Positions 42,725-51,879 are shown, numbered from the stretch's first letter. The stretch is 64,000 nucleotides of DNA from Accumulibacter phosphatis (GCF_000024165.1 NC_013194.1:3782001-3846000), one strand, 5' to 3'. A program made the numbers and translations. Notes: generated by a model not told the origin, from the letters alone.

Positions 42725-44008
42725 TCAGGAGAGGTTGTAGAAAGCGTCACGCCCAGGATAACCTGCCGTATCACCGAGATCTTCCTCGATGCGCAGCAGT
42801 TGATTGTACTTGGCGATTCGGTCCGAACGTGACAGGGAACCCGTCTTGATTTGCAGCGCATTCATACCGACGGCGATGTCGGCGATCGTGCTGTCTTCGG
42901 TTTCTCCGGAGCGATGGGAAATCACTGCCGTATAGCCAGCCCGCTTGGCCATTTCGATCGCGGCAAAGGTTTCCGAGAGGGTGCCAATCTGATTGATCTT
43001 GATCAGGATCGAGTTGCCGATGCCCTGTTTGATACCTTCCTTGAAGATCCGGGTATTGGTGACGAAGACGTCGTCACCGACAATCTGGATGCCTTTCCCG
43101 AGACGAGCGGTGAGCACTTTCCAGCCATCCCAGTCGCCCTCGGCCATGCCGTCTTCAATCGAGACGATCGGAAAGCGATCGGCCAGATTGGCGAGATAAT
43201 CGACCAGTTCGTGCGAGTTCAACTGCAAGTTCTCGCCAGCCAAGTGATACCGTCCGTCTCTGTAGAGTTCGGAGGCGGCACAGTCCAGGCCAATCAGGAC
43301 ATCTTCGGCAGGAGCATAACCGGCATTCTCGATCGCGTGCATGATCAACTCCAACGCTTCGGCATGGCTACCGAGGTTGGGTGCAAAACCACCCTCGTCA
43401 CCCACTGCCGTCGAAAACCCCTTCTTGTGCAGCAGCTTCTTCAAGGCCTGGAAGACCTCGGCACCGCAGCGCAGTGCCTCGCGAAACGAGTTCTGACTCA
43501 CCGGCAGAATCATGAACTCCTGAAAGTCGAGGCTGTTGTTGGCATGCTCGCCACCGTTGACGATGTTCATCATCGGCACCGGCATCTGCATCGGCCCGGA
43601 CCCACCAAAGTATCGGTACAGCGGCAATCCCGACTCCTCGGCAGCAGCCTTGGCCACCGCCATCGAGACAGCAAGGATCGCATTGGCACCGAGGCGCGCC
43701 TTGTTGTCGGTACCGTCGAGATGGATCAGCGTCTGATCGATGAACGCCTGCTCCTGCGCGTCGAGACCAATGATCGCCTCGGAGATCTCGGTATTTACAT
43801 TCTCGACGGCCTGTAGCACGCCTTTGCCCAGGTAGCGGGCGGAATCACCATCGCGCAGCTCAATGGCCTCGCGCGACCCCGTCGAAGCGCCGGAAGGCAC
43901 AGCGGCCCGCCCCATGACTCCGGACTCGAGCAGAACGTCACATTCGACGGTGGGATTGCCGCGCGAGTCGAGAACCTCGCGGGCGACAACGTCAACGACA
44001 GAGCTCAT
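42725..44008 (-). CDS. eno: enolase
   Basis: A 427-residue glycolytic enzyme converting 2-phosphoglycerate to phosphoenolpyruvate, also a possible degradosome component. VVAREVLDSRGNPTVECDV at the N-terminus, AVPSGASTGSREAIEL (mobile loop), VGDEGGFAPNL, SIEDGMAEGDWDGW (metal Glu/Asp) and SHRSGETEDSTIADIAVG (catalytic region) are all intact. ATG 44008 gives the standard N-terminus (MSSVVDVVARE). The open frame upstream to 44065 was not used. Confidence 0.98.
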   Translation of the reverse strand: MSSVVDVVAREVLDSRGNPTVECDVLLESGVMGRAAVPSGASTGSREAIELRDGDSARYLGKGVLQAVENVNTEISEAIIGLDAQEQAFIDQTLIHLDGTDNKARLGANAILAVSMAVAKAAAEESGLPLYRYFGGSGPMQMPVPMMNIVNGGEHANNSLDFQEFMILPVSQNSFREALRCGAEVFQALKKLLHKKGFSTAVGDEGGFAPNLGSHAEALELIMHAIENAGYAPAEDVLIGLDCAASELYRDGRYHLAGENLQLNSHELVDYLANLADRFPIVSIEDGMAEGDWDGWKVLTARLGKGIQIVGDDVFVTNTRIFKEGIKQGIGNSILIKINQIGTLSETFAAIEMAKRAGYTAVISHRSGETEDSTIADIAVGMNALQIKTGSLSRSDRIAKYNQLLRIEEDLGDTAGYPGRDAFYNLS

Positions 44009-44070
44009 GATTTTTCCCTTGTTGTCAATAATGTTGGAGTGATGATCCCTCAACGTCCGGCGCATTCATG

Positions 44071-44907
44071 TCAGACGAGTTCCTCGAAGCCAGCGCACTT
44101 GACCGCTCGATCGAGCGCCACCAGCGTCGTCAACAAACCTTCCATTCGCGCCAGTGGCCAGCTGTTCGGCCCATCGGACAGGGCCGTTTCCGGGCGCGGA
44201 TGGGTTTCCATGAAAAGCCCGGCAATCCCCACCGCGACCGCAGCCCGCGCCAGTACCGGAACGAATTCGCGCTGGCCGCCGGATGCGCTCCCCAGTCCAC
44301 CGGGTAGCTGCACCGAGTGCGTAGCATCGAAGACGACCGGACAAGCCGTTTCGCGCATGATCGCCAGACTGCGCATGTCCGAAACGAGGTTGTTGTAGCC
44401 AAACGATGCACCGCGCTCGCAAACCATGATTGACTCGGCACCAGCCGCGGCCTCCCTGGCCTTGGCGACGACGTTGCGCATGTCGCCCGGCGCGAGGAAC
44501 TGCCCCTTCTTGATGTTTACCGGCTTGCCGGAGGCGGCAACGGCCTCGATGAAGTCGGTCTGACGACAGAGAAAGGCTGGCGTCTGCAGCACGTCAACGA
44601 CGGACGCCACGGCAGCGATATCCTGTTCGCGATGCACGTCGGTAAGCACCGGAACGCCAATCTGACGGCGCACCTCGGCAAGGATCTGCAGGCCGGCGTC
44701 AAGGCCCGGTCCGCGCGGCGAACGGCCTGAACTACGGTTGGCCTTGTCGTAGGAGGCCTTGAAAATGTACGGCAGGCCGAGGCGACTACAGATCTCGTGC
44801 ATCTGCCCGGCAACCTCGAGACACAAATCCAGAGACTCTGCCGTGCAAGGACCGGCGATGAGAAACAACGGCTGGTCGATCCCGGCCTCGAAGTGGCACA
44901 GCTTCAT
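44071..44907 (-). CDS. kdsA: KDO 8-phosphate synthase
   Basis: A 278-residue enzyme condensing arabinose 5-phosphate and PEP to KDO-8-phosphate, for the lipopolysaccharide core. FLIAGPCTAESLDLCLEVAG, YIFKASYDKANRSSGRSPRGPG, PVLTDVHREQDIAAV, NIKKGQFLAPGDM and VVFDATHSVQLPGG are the family motifs. Its ATG (44905-44907) overlaps the stop of pyrG in ATGA. The pyrG-kdsA-eno-ftsB order is conserved in betaproteobacteria. Confidence 0.97.
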   Translation of the reverse strand: MKLCHFEAGIDQPLFLIAGPCTAESLDLCLEVAGQMHEICSRLGLPYIFKASYDKANRSSGRSPRGPGLDAGLQILAEVRRQIGVPVLTDVHREQDIAAVASVVDVLQTPAFLCRQTDFIEAVAASGKPVNIKKGQFLAPGDMRNVVAKAREAAAGAESIMVCERGASFGYNNLVSDMRSLAIMRETACPVVFDATHSVQLPGGLGSASGGQREFVPVLARAAVAVGIAGLFMETHPRPETALSDGPNSWPLARMEGLLTTLVALDRAVKCAGFEELV

Positions 44908-46547
44908 GCCTTGGCCCGGTGCGCTGCTGCCGCCTGAACAAACGAGGTAAACAGGGGGTGTCCGCGCCGCGGGGAGGAGGTGAATTCGGGATGAAACTGA
45001 CAGCCGATGAACCACGGGTGAGCGGTCGCTCCGTCCTTTGGCAATTCGATGATCTCGCACAGGTCGGTTACCGGCGCCCGCCCGGAAACCACCAGGCCGC
45101 TCTCTTCGAGGCGGCCGAGCAACAGGCTGTTGACCTCGTAGCGGTGACGATGGCGCTCGATGATTTCGCTCTGGCCGTAGATGGCGCGGGCCAGCGTCGC
45201 GTCAACGAGCTTGCAGATCTGACCACCCAGCCGCATCGTACCGCCGAGGTCCGAGTTCTCGTCCCGCTTTTCCAGGCGGCCGGACGCGTCCTGCCACTCG
45301 GTGATCAGGCCGACCACCGGGTACGGCGAATCCTGGTCGAACTCGGTACTGTGAGCGCCGCTCATGCCGGCCACATCGCGCGCAAACTCGACGACCGCAA
45401 GTTGCATGCCGAGGCAGATGCCGAGAAAGGGAATCCTGTGCTCGCGGGCATGGCGAATCGCCGCGATCTTGCCCTCCGTGCCACGTCGCCCGAAACCTCC
45501 AGGAACGAGGATCGCGTCCATGCTTTGCAAGGCGGCACAGCCGTTTCTCTCGATCTCTTCGGAATCGATGTAGCTGACCTGGACCTTGCTGCGCGTGGTG
45601 ATGCCGGCATGGACCAGCGCCTCGGTCAGCGACTTGTAGGATTCGGTCAGGTCGACATACTTGCCGACAAAGGCCACATTGAGCACCCGTTCCGGATGTT
45701 CCAGCGCGTGCACGATCGTCTTCCAAACACTCAGATCAGCGGCCCTGGCCAGGATCCCGAGCTTATGGCAGACGATCTCGTCGAGCATCTGGTCATGCAG
45801 CATGGCCGGGATCTTGTAAATCGAATCCGCATCGCGTGCCTCGATCACGGCCTCACGCTGAACGTTGCAGAAGAGGGCCATCTTCCGCTTGTCGTCCTCG
45901 GGAATCGGTCGATCGGTGCGGCACAGAAGGATGTCGGGCTGAATGCCGATCTCCCGCAACTCCTTGACGGAGTGCTGCGTTGGTTTGGTCTTCAGCTCAC
46001 CCGCGGTCGAAATGTAGGGAACCAGTGTCAGATGCATGTAACAGGCGTTGCTTCGCCCTTCCTGCAGACCCATCTGGCGGATCGCCTCCAGGAAGGGAAG
46101 CGACTCGATGTCGCCAACCGTGCCACCGACCTCGACGATCGCCAGATCTGCCCCCTCCGCTCCACGCCGGATGTGGGCCTTGATCTCGTCGGTAATGTGC
46201 GGAATCACCTGAACTGTCTTGCCGAGATACTCCCCGCGCCGTTCCTTCTTGATCACGGAATCGTAGATCTGGCCGGTCGTGAAGTTGTTGCGCCGTTCCA
46301 TGCGCGCATTGGTAAAGCGTTCGTAGTGACCCAGGTCGAGATCGGTTTCGGCGCCGTCTTCGGTGACAAACACTTCACCATGCTGGAACGGACTCATCGT
46401 TCCGGGATCGACGTTGATGTAGGGATCGAGCTTGAGATGGGTGACTTTGATGCCGCGCGACTCGAGGATCGCTCCCAGCGACGCGGCTGCGATTCCCTTG
46501 CCAAGGGATGAAACCACGCCGCCAGTGACGAATACATATTTGATCAT
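44904..46547 (-). CDS. pyrG: CTP synthase
   Basis: A 547-residue enzyme aminating UTP to CTP with glutamine. The N-terminal synthase domain begins YVFVTGGVVSSLGKGIAAASLG (P-loop) and includes LKLDPYINVDPGTMSPFQHGEVFVTEDGAE. The C-terminal class I amidotransferase has VPGGFGRRGTEG, the nucleophile in LGICLGMQLAVVEFARD, and HPWFIGCQFHPEFTSSP (His/Glu). Length and start (ATG 46545-46547) are standard. First gene of a run ending at ftsB. Confidence 0.98.
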   Translation of the reverse strand: MIKYVFVTGGVVSSLGKGIAAASLGAILESRGIKVTHLKLDPYINVDPGTMSPFQHGEVFVTEDGAETDLDLGHYERFTNARMERRNNFTTGQIYDSVIKKERRGEYLGKTVQVIPHITDEIKAHIRRGAEGADLAIVEVGGTVGDIESLPFLEAIRQMGLQEGRSNACYMHLTLVPYISTAGELKTKPTQHSVKELREIGIQPDILLCRTDRPIPEDDKRKMALFCNVQREAVIEARDADSIYKIPAMLHDQMLDEIVCHKLGILARAADLSVWKTIVHALEHPERVLNVAFVGKYVDLTESYKSLTEALVHAGITTRSKVQVSYIDSEEIERNGCAALQSMDAILVPGGFGRRGTEGKIAAIRHAREHRIPFLGICLGMQLAVVEFARDVAGMSGAHSTEFDQDSPYPVVGLITEWQDASGRLEKRDENSDLGGTMRLGGQICKLVDATLARAIYGQSEIIERHRHRYEVNSLLLGRLEESGLVVSGRAPVTDLCEIIELPKDGATAHPWFIGCQFHPEFTSSPRRGHPLFTSFVQAAAAHRAKA

Positions 46548-46659
46548 GGAGATGACTGCAGCGGGAAATCCAGATTGTAGCCGAAAACAGAGCCGCTCTC
46601 CAACGCTCGCAGTGACGCCAGCCGGACGTGCCGGCCGACTTTGCCGCTACCACGTCCGC

Positions 46660-47202
46660 TCAGCGAATGAACTCGCGGCTGATCTCGCGGAAAACGTCGG
46701 TGCCCGCCTGTCGCAACCATTCGAAGGCCACCATTTCGCGCGACACGATGTCCGCGCCGTGGCTACGCATGCGTGCCAGGGCCAGTTCCTTGTCGGCAGA
46801 TCGCCGCGATCCGACGGCCTCCTCGACGACGAAAACCCGGCGACCCGCAGCAAGCAGGTCGAGCACCGTCTGCTGCACACAGACGTGCGCCTCCGTTCCG
46901 ATCACAACGAACTGCGCACGATCGCCCCCGCAACGATTCCACAGTCCTCCCTCCGGAACGGCCGAAAAATGAAGCTTCTCGACCACGCATGCGTCCGGCA
47001 GCAAGCGCCGCAAGACCGGCAGGGTCGGCCCCAGACCTTTCGGATACTGCTCCGTGCAGATCACCGGGACACCCAGCCGCTGTGCCAGTCGGGTGAGCCA
47101 CAGACTGGCTTCAAGTACCCGTTCAGCCTCGTGAATGGCCGGCTGAAGACGCTCCTGCAAGTCGACCATCAGCAAGGTCGAACGATCGATACGGATCAAC
47201 AT
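46660..47202 (-). CDS. isochorismatase-family hydrolase
   Basis: A 180-residue cysteine hydrolase of the isochorismatase fold (YcaC-like). LLMVDLQERLQPAI supplies the catalytic Asp, EKLHFSA the Lys, and VVIGTEAHVCVQQTVLDLL the nucleophilic Cys after a cis-peptide. Substrate unknown, as these include nicotinamidase-like and pyrimidine-related amidohydrolases. A strong GGAGG lies 8 bases before the ATG (47200-47202). An IS element begins only 42 bases upstream, so the native promoter has been displaced. Confidence 0.88.
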   Translation of the reverse strand: MLIRIDRSTLLMVDLQERLQPAIHEAERVLEASLWLTRLAQRLGVPVICTEQYPKGLGPTLPVLRRLLPDACVVEKLHFSAVPEGGLWNRCGGDRAQFVVIGTEAHVCVQQTVLDLLAAGRRVFVVEEAVGSRRSADKELALARMRSHGADIVSREMVAFEWLRQAGTDVFREISREFIR

Positions 47203-47232
47203 GGCAGTACCCTCCAGGCAGTCAAGCGTGTT

Positions 47233-47244
47233 GCGTCGGCGACC
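47233..47244. repeat. target-site duplication, left copy
   Basis: GCGTCGGCGACC abuts the left inverted repeat and recurs exactly at 48430-48441. The core CGTCGGCGAC (47234-47243) is certain. The outer two bases depend on where the IS end is drawn, so the duplication is 10-12 bp. Confidence 0.85.
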
Positions 47245-48429
47245 TTACCACCTATCATGTTTCGGCCCCCTGAAAGAACTTGGGAAGAGGCAGTGCGCTG
47301 GCAGCGCGTCTCAAGAGAAGGCGGAGGCCGCGTTTGAACCAGGAAAGGGCACTGCGATAGGCTTTGCGGACACTCCAATGGTTGGGGTCGGTCTGCTCAC
47401 GGGCTTTTTTTCAGTGGCGGTGGGATTGCAGCGGGCGTCCTCCTGCCCGGCCTGAACACACCAGTACATGGCCAGCGCCATGATCAGGATAAGGCAATCG
47501 AGACGCTTGGGCGCTTCGAGTTTCGTATCCTCCAGGCGGAAGCCGCGGCTCTTGAAGTCCGAGAACATCGGTTCGATGGCCCAGCGCGCGCCGTAGTCTC
47601 GGACCGCGGCCCGGTTGGGCGGACAATCCATCGCGATGATCCAGGGCTCGGGGTGTCCAGGCTCATGCAGCACGCCAATCGCCATTGGGATGCCCGCTTC
47701 GAACAGACGCGCATTCGCCTCATAGCGCTCACGCACGCCGGCGGCCAACTCGCCGGTGGTCCCGATGCCAGCGCAACCGACATCAACCAACAGGTTCCCC
47801 TTCAGGCGCAGCCGATACTGCCAGCCCGTCGCGAGGAGCCACTCGAACAAGGCCACGGAGGGGTAGAATCGATCCGCCAGCAGCATCACCGCCGCGCCTT
47901 CGGGCAACCACGCCCGTACCTCCTCCAGCAGCACCTGCTGCCCGGCAAAGCCAATATTGGCCTCGCCTTCCTCGATCCGCCACACCAGCGGCAGCGATCG
48001 GTCGCCGCGGCGCACGCTGATCATCAATACCGCGAAGCGATCGCCCAAGTCGGTCTGGTCCATCGACAGCAGAATCGTCTGTCCTCCCGCCGCCGCTTGC
48101 TCCAGCGCTCGGCGAGCGAAGGGTTCAAGCACCCCCGCACTGCGGATCAGCCGGTTCGTCAGCAGTCGCCGCAACCACTGCTCGCGCATGTCCGCACGTT
48201 CCGTGTTCAGCGCCAGTAGCGTCGACAATTCCATCGTGTTCGGTGTGCGCGCCTGAATCATCGCCGCCACCGCTAGCGGTAGCTTTTTCAGGATCGTCTT
48301 GCGCATCCCAGGGAGGGCCTCTTCCAGACCAAACCGTACCTCATCCGCTAACTTATCTGTCTTTCCCATCGTCTCTCAATGTGTTGCCTCGTAGTAATGA
48401 GAGATTACATTAAAAGTGATGGGTGGTAA
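47245..48429 (-). mobile_element. IS4-family insertion sequence, about 1.19 kb, both ends present
   Basis: The ends match as inverted repeats: the left reads CTTACCACCTATCATGTTT (47244-47262) and the reverse complement of the right (48412-48430) reads CTTACCACCCATCACTTTT, 16 of 19 identical. It is flanked by a direct repeat of 10-12 bp, indicating transposition rather than assembly noise. It carries one transposase gene on the minus strand with the IS4 YREK signature. The exact tip (47244 or 47245) is ambiguous because the C/G pair can belong to the IS or the target. The perfect duplication suggests a fairly recent insertion. Confidence 0.9.
47311..48369 (-). CDS. IS4-family DDE transposase (zero frame; C-terminus continues in -1 frame)
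   Basis: A 352-residue zero-frame product with the DDE triad: Asp104 in LLSMDQTDLGD, Asp166 in VMLLADRFYP and Glu266 in the signature Y-x2-R-x3-E-x6-K (Y259, R262, E266, K273 in DYGARWAIEPMFSDFK). After residue 322 the codons GAA AAA AAG (47412-47404) contain A AAA AAG. Zero frame then gives a Pro/Ser-rich tail ending at 47311. The -1 frame instead reads AREQTDPNHWSVRKAYRSAL and on through SWFKRGLRLLL to a stop at 47255-47257, which looks like a real helical C-terminus. Either a programmed -1 frameshift gives a 371-residue transposase, or one A was lost by mutation. Confidence 0.85.
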   Translation of the reverse strand: MGKTDKLADEVRFGLEEALPGMRKTILKKLPLAVAAMIQARTPNTMELSTLLALNTERADMREQWLRRLLTNRLIRSAGVLEPFARRALEQAAAGGQTILLSMDQTDLGDRFAVLMISVRRGDRSLPLVWRIEEGEANIGFAGQQVLLEEVRAWLPEGAAVMLLADRFYPSVALFEWLLATGWQYRLRLKGNLLVDVGCAGIGTTGELAAGVRERYEANARLFEAGIPMAIGVLHEPGHPEPWIIAMDCPPNRAAVRDYGARWAIEPMFSDFKSRGFRLEDTKLEAPKRLDCLILIMALAMYWCVQAGQEDARCNPTATEKKPVSRPTPTIGVSAKPIAVPFPGSNAASAFS

Positions 48430-48441
48430 GCGTCGGCGACC
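48430..48441. repeat. target-site duplication, right copy
   Basis: GCGTCGGCGACC, identical to 47233-47244, immediately follows the right inverted repeat of the IS. Removing the IS and one copy restores a continuous sequence upstream of the isochorismatase-family gene. Confidence 0.85.
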
Positions 48442-48806
48442 TGCGTATCCCCTATCCCCTGATGGAGGCGCTGCCTTAACCGGCAGCGACCACCGCGCGA
48501 TCATCGCCGGAGGCGACCCGCCACGTGATGGCCAGCCAGCGTCGCACGCAAGGAAGCGAACTGACATCAGCGGCGATGGTAATATGCGCAACGCGGGTCG
48601 CCAAGCACGAATGCGACATCGGCACGCGCCGGGAACCCGCGAAGATGTGACGGACCGGCGTGGAGCCGTAGCTAGGCGGAGTCCCGAACCGCCTTGGCAT
48701 GACCCGGCCGGGATGTCTTGGAGTCACCGTCACGACACCCACGCCGTCGCATCGAAGACCGGGGATCACACGAACTGCAGCTTCATCGGGCAGGAAAGTC
48801 TCGCAT
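48442..48806. other. 365-bp intergenic region between the IS and the ankyrin gene
   Basis: No convincing gene. Before the IS arrived this was the upstream region of the isochorismatase gene. At 48469-48488 CGCTGCC and GGCAGCG form a perfect 7-bp stem with a 6-base loop and no T-run, possibly an operator or RNA hairpin. The remainder should hold the ankyrin-gene promoter. Confidence 0.5.
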
Positions 48807-49433
48807 ATGAACATAGCCGCATCCCGCGCCACGCTCCTTGGCCTTGCCATGCTTTCGCTCGCCATCGCCGGTTGCAGCAAGCAGGCCGAGAAAGAACCCT
48901 CGGCGACAGCCAAGCCCCCAGCCGCGCCAGCAGCGACCGTCGAAGTGCTTGCAGCGGCCTCGCCACTCGCGCGCGCCGCGAGCCGTGGCGATCTGCCGGA
49001 AGTCAAGGCGCTCGTCGCGGCGGGTGCAAACGTCAACGTCACCGACGCGCTGGGCAGGACACCGCTGCACATGGCAGCCTTTTATGGCCGTACCAAAGTG
49101 TCGGATTGTCTGCTGACCAGCGGTGCGGATATTCATGCCAGGGACCGTGTCGGCATGACACCCCTGCATGCAGCGGTGCTCGCTGGCGCCCGCCAGGAGA
49201 TGGAACTTCTGCTCGACAGGAAGGCCGATGTGAATGCGGCGACCGATGCCGGGCAAACACCACTCCACTTGGCGGCTGCGACCGGCCAGCCCAAGATCTC
49301 CCGCTTGCTGATCGAACGTGGCGCCGATCCGCGAAGCAAGGACAAGGACGACAGAACGCCCCTGTTCTATGCTTCCAGGAACAAGCATCCGATGACCACC
49401 GAAGTTCTGCAGCAGTACGCAACCAAGGATTGA
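48807..49433 (+). CDS. ankyrin-repeat lipoprotein
   Basis: A 208-residue exported lipoprotein. The signal peptide ends in the lipobox LAIAGC, so Cys20 or so is lipidated. A short Ala/Pro linker follows, then about four ankyrin repeats, for example DALGRTPLHMAAFYGRTKV, DRVGMTPLHAAVLAGARQE, DAGQTPLHLAAATGQPKI and DRTPLFYASRNKH. Ankyrin repeats mediate protein-protein contacts, so it may be a scaffold or binding factor in the periplasm or on the outer membrane inner face. Start ATG 48807 with AGGAAAG upstream. No partner is apparent nearby. Confidence 0.88.
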   Translation: MNIAASRATLLGLAMLSLAIAGCSKQAEKEPSATAKPPAAPAATVEVLAAASPLARAASRGDLPEVKALVAAGANVNVTDALGRTPLHMAAFYGRTKVSDCLLTSGADIHARDRVGMTPLHAAVLAGARQEMELLLDRKADVNAATDAGQTPLHLAAATGQPKISRLLIERGADPRSKDKDDRTPLFYASRNKHPMTTEVLQQYATKD

Positions 49434-49523
49434 GATCGAGCACTGTCGTCCACCTGGCAACCGGAATCACCCGGAGGCACTGCCGCGCGATGAGCCCCAG
49501 CAGCGCCCCCAAAGGCCGGCCAG

Positions 49524-51200
49524 TCAGGCCTTCTTCAGCGCCTCGTCACGTAGTTCGCGGCGCAGAATCTTGCCGACATTGGTCTTCGGCAACTCGGCGC
49601 GGAATTCGACCTGCCCCGGCACCTTGTAGCCCGTCAGATGCTCGCGGCAATGTGCGATCAGGCCCTCCGCGGTAAGCGACGGATCCTTCTTGACCACGAA
49701 GATCTTGACCGCTTCGCCCGACTTGTCGTGCGGCACGCCGACGGCGGCGACTTCGAGTACCCCGGGATGCTGGGCGACGACGTCCTCGACCTCGTTCGGG
49801 TAGACGTTGAAGCCGGAGACGAGAATCATGTCTTTCTTGCGGTCGACGATGCGAACGAAACCTTGCTCGTCCATGACCGCGATGTCACCGGTAAGGAGAA
49901 AACCGTCTGGCATGATGACCTTCGCGGTTTCTTCAGGGCGATTGTAGTAGCCTTTCATCACCTGCGGCCCACGGATGCAAAGCTCACCGCGCTCGCCGAG
50001 CGGCACATCGGCACCCGCATCATTGCGAATCGCGACTTCGGTGGACGAGATCGGCACACCAATCGCGCCGGTGTACTCGGGAATGTCGAGCGGATTGATG
50101 GTCGCCGCCGGCGATGTCTCGGTCAGACCATAGGCCTCTATCAGCGGCTTGCCGGTAACCGCTTTCCAACGCTCCGCGACCGCCCTCTGAACGGCCATTC
50201 CGCCACCGAGTGTAACCTTCAGCTTGCTGAAGTCGAGGGCGCAGAAGGCATCATTGTTGAGCAGCGCATTGAACAGGGTGTTGACGCCAGTGATCACCGT
50301 GAATGGATACTTGCCGATTTCGGCGACGAAGCCAGGAATGTCGCGCGGATTGGTGATCAGCAGGTTGCTGGCACCAATCTTGAAGAAGGTGAAGCAGTTC
50401 GCCGTCAAGGCAAAGATATGGTAAAGCGGCAGCGCCGTGACGACCATGTGCTGCTCGCTGCCGAGTGCCGGCTGAATCCACGCGTGCGCCTGCGCCAGAT
50501 TCGCCAGGATGTTGCGATGAATAAGCATCGCCCCTTTCGAAAGACCAGTCGTGCCACCCGTGTACTGCAGGAAAGCCAGATCCTCCTGAGAGACGGCGAC
50601 CGACTTGAGTTCCGCCGAGGCACCCTTGGCGAGAGCCGTGCGGAAATTGACGGCACGTGGCAGACTCCACGCCGGAACCATCTTCTTGACGTACTTTACG
50701 ACAAAGTTGACGACGGCACCTTTCGGAAAGCCGAGCATGTCGCCGAGGCGCGCCATGACGATGTGCTTGACCGGCGTCCTCGTCAGAACCTGCTCGAGGG
50801 TCACGGCAAAATTCTCGAGTATCACGATGACGTCTGCCCCCGAGTCCTTCAGCTGGTGCTCGAGTTCGCGCGGCGTGTACAGCGGGTTGACGTTCACCAC
50901 CACATAGCCGGCGCGCAAGGCGCCGAAAATGCAGATCGGGTACTGGAGCACGTTCGGCATCATGATCGCCACCCGCGCGCCGCGGGGCAGCTTGAGCACC
51001 GACTGCAGATACGCGGCGAAATCTCTTGACAGCTTGTCGAGTTCTCCGAAGGTCACCTCGACACCCATGTTGATATAGGCGACCCGGTCGCGATACTGCG
51101 CGACGCTCTTCTCGAAGAGTTCCCCGAGCGACTGGAACTCCTGCAGGTCAATCTCGGCGGGCACGCCCTTCTGGTAACTCTTCAGCCAAATCTTCTCCAC
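49524..51200 (-). CDS. fadD: long-chain fatty-acid-CoA ligase
   Basis: A 558-residue ANL-superfamily enzyme activating fatty acids with ATP and CoA at the inner membrane. FLQYTGGTTGLSKGAMLIHRN is the P-loop-like AMP-binding motif, EAYGLTETSPAATINP the adenine-site A5 motif, GELCIRGPQVMKGYYNRPEETAKV and FLLTGDIAVMDEQGFVRIVDRKKDMILVSGFNVYP the hinge and fatty-acyl signature. The catalytic Lys lies in LPKTNVGKILRRELR. The start is GTG 51200, with an excellent AGGAGGAGA at normal spacing. It probably feeds both beta-oxidation and the storage-lipid genes at 59 kb. Confidence 0.96.
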   Translation of the reverse strand: MEKIWLKSYQKGVPAEIDLQEFQSLGELFEKSVAQYRDRVAYINMGVEVTFGELDKLSRDFAAYLQSVLKLPRGARVAIMMPNVLQYPICIFGALRAGYVVVNVNPLYTPRELEHQLKDSGADVIVILENFAVTLEQVLTRTPVKHIVMARLGDMLGFPKGAVVNFVVKYVKKMVPAWSLPRAVNFRTALAKGASAELKSVAVSQEDLAFLQYTGGTTGLSKGAMLIHRNILANLAQAHAWIQPALGSEQHMVVTALPLYHIFALTANCFTFFKIGASNLLITNPRDIPGFVAEIGKYPFTVITGVNTLFNALLNNDAFCALDFSKLKVTLGGGMAVQRAVAERWKAVTGKPLIEAYGLTETSPAATINPLDIPEYTGAIGVPISSTEVAIRNDAGADVPLGERGELCIRGPQVMKGYYNRPEETAKVIMPDGFLLTGDIAVMDEQGFVRIVDRKKDMILVSGFNVYPNEVEDVVAQHPGVLEVAAVGVPHDKSGEAVKIFVVKKDPSLTAEGLIAHCREHLTGYKVPGQVEFRAELPKTNVGKILRRELRDEALKKA

Positions 51201-51366
51201 TTGCTCTCCTCCTGAGTCATATTGTATGTGTGTGTATGTCTGTGCATCGCACTACCCGTCATCTGCCGACAGCCTGTCGCGACAGTCAACCTGTACCAGA
51301 CGAGCGGGCAGGGTCGCCTCCTGCAGGCACAGGCGATGAAGACGCAAAGTCAGTCGGCCATGGACC

Positions 51367-51690
51367 TCATCGCTCGAGATACTTCAGCTTGTCTGCCCTG
51401 CCGTTCCACTCGTCTGCGTCAGGCAAGGGATCCTTACGCTCGACGATCGTCGGCCAGGCCTTGGCCAACTCGGCATTGAGCGCGATGAAGGCGCGCTGTG
51501 TGTCGGGAACGTCGTCCTCGGCAAAAATGGCTTCCGCCGGGCACTCGGGAACACACAGCGTGCAATCGATGCACTCGTCGGGATCGATCACCAGGAAATT
51601 CGGACCCTCGTGGAAACAATCAACAGGACAGACATCAACACAATCCGTGAACTTACACTTGATGCAACTCTCAGTAACGACGTAGGCCAT
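51367..51690 (-). CDS. fdxA: 7Fe ferredoxin FdxA
   Basis: A 107-residue electron carrier holding one [3Fe-4S] and one [4Fe-4S] cluster. MAYVVTESCIKCKFTDCVDVCPVDCF supplies the first cysteine set (with the typical CxxCx4CxxxCP variant), DECIDCTLCVPECPAEAI the second. The C-terminal segment to ADKLKYLER matches the longer Azotobacter-type FdI/FdxA form. Start ATG 51688-51690. Monocistronic, with divergent thioredoxin downstream on the map. Confidence 0.95.
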   Translation of the reverse strand: MAYVVTESCIKCKFTDCVDVCPVDCFHEGPNFLVIDPDECIDCTLCVPECPAEAIFAEDDVPDTQRAFIALNAELAKAWPTIVERKDPLPDADEWNGRADKLKYLER

Positions 51691-51879
51691 TGTCTCGATT
51701 CGGGAAAATGAAACACGGAAACTATAGCGCATTTGCCGCCGACGAGACAGAGCGGCGGCTTCCCTTGACGGGTTTTTTTCGCTAGCATTGCACGGCTGGC
51801 TGGACAGGCGTGCCACTGAGTTCGCCTTTCGACCCGCAACCACGCGCATCTCACCCCAGTTCCTGCAAGAGGCTTCTTA

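Noticed and set aside
44919..46511. A 530-codon plus-strand frame across pyrG
   Set aside because: An antisense shadow of a highly conserved enzyme.
51223..51241. A TG-rich run upstream of fadD as a microsatellite or regulatory repeat
   Set aside because: It is short, imperfect and ordinary. The fadD ribosome site next to it explains the only clear signal.
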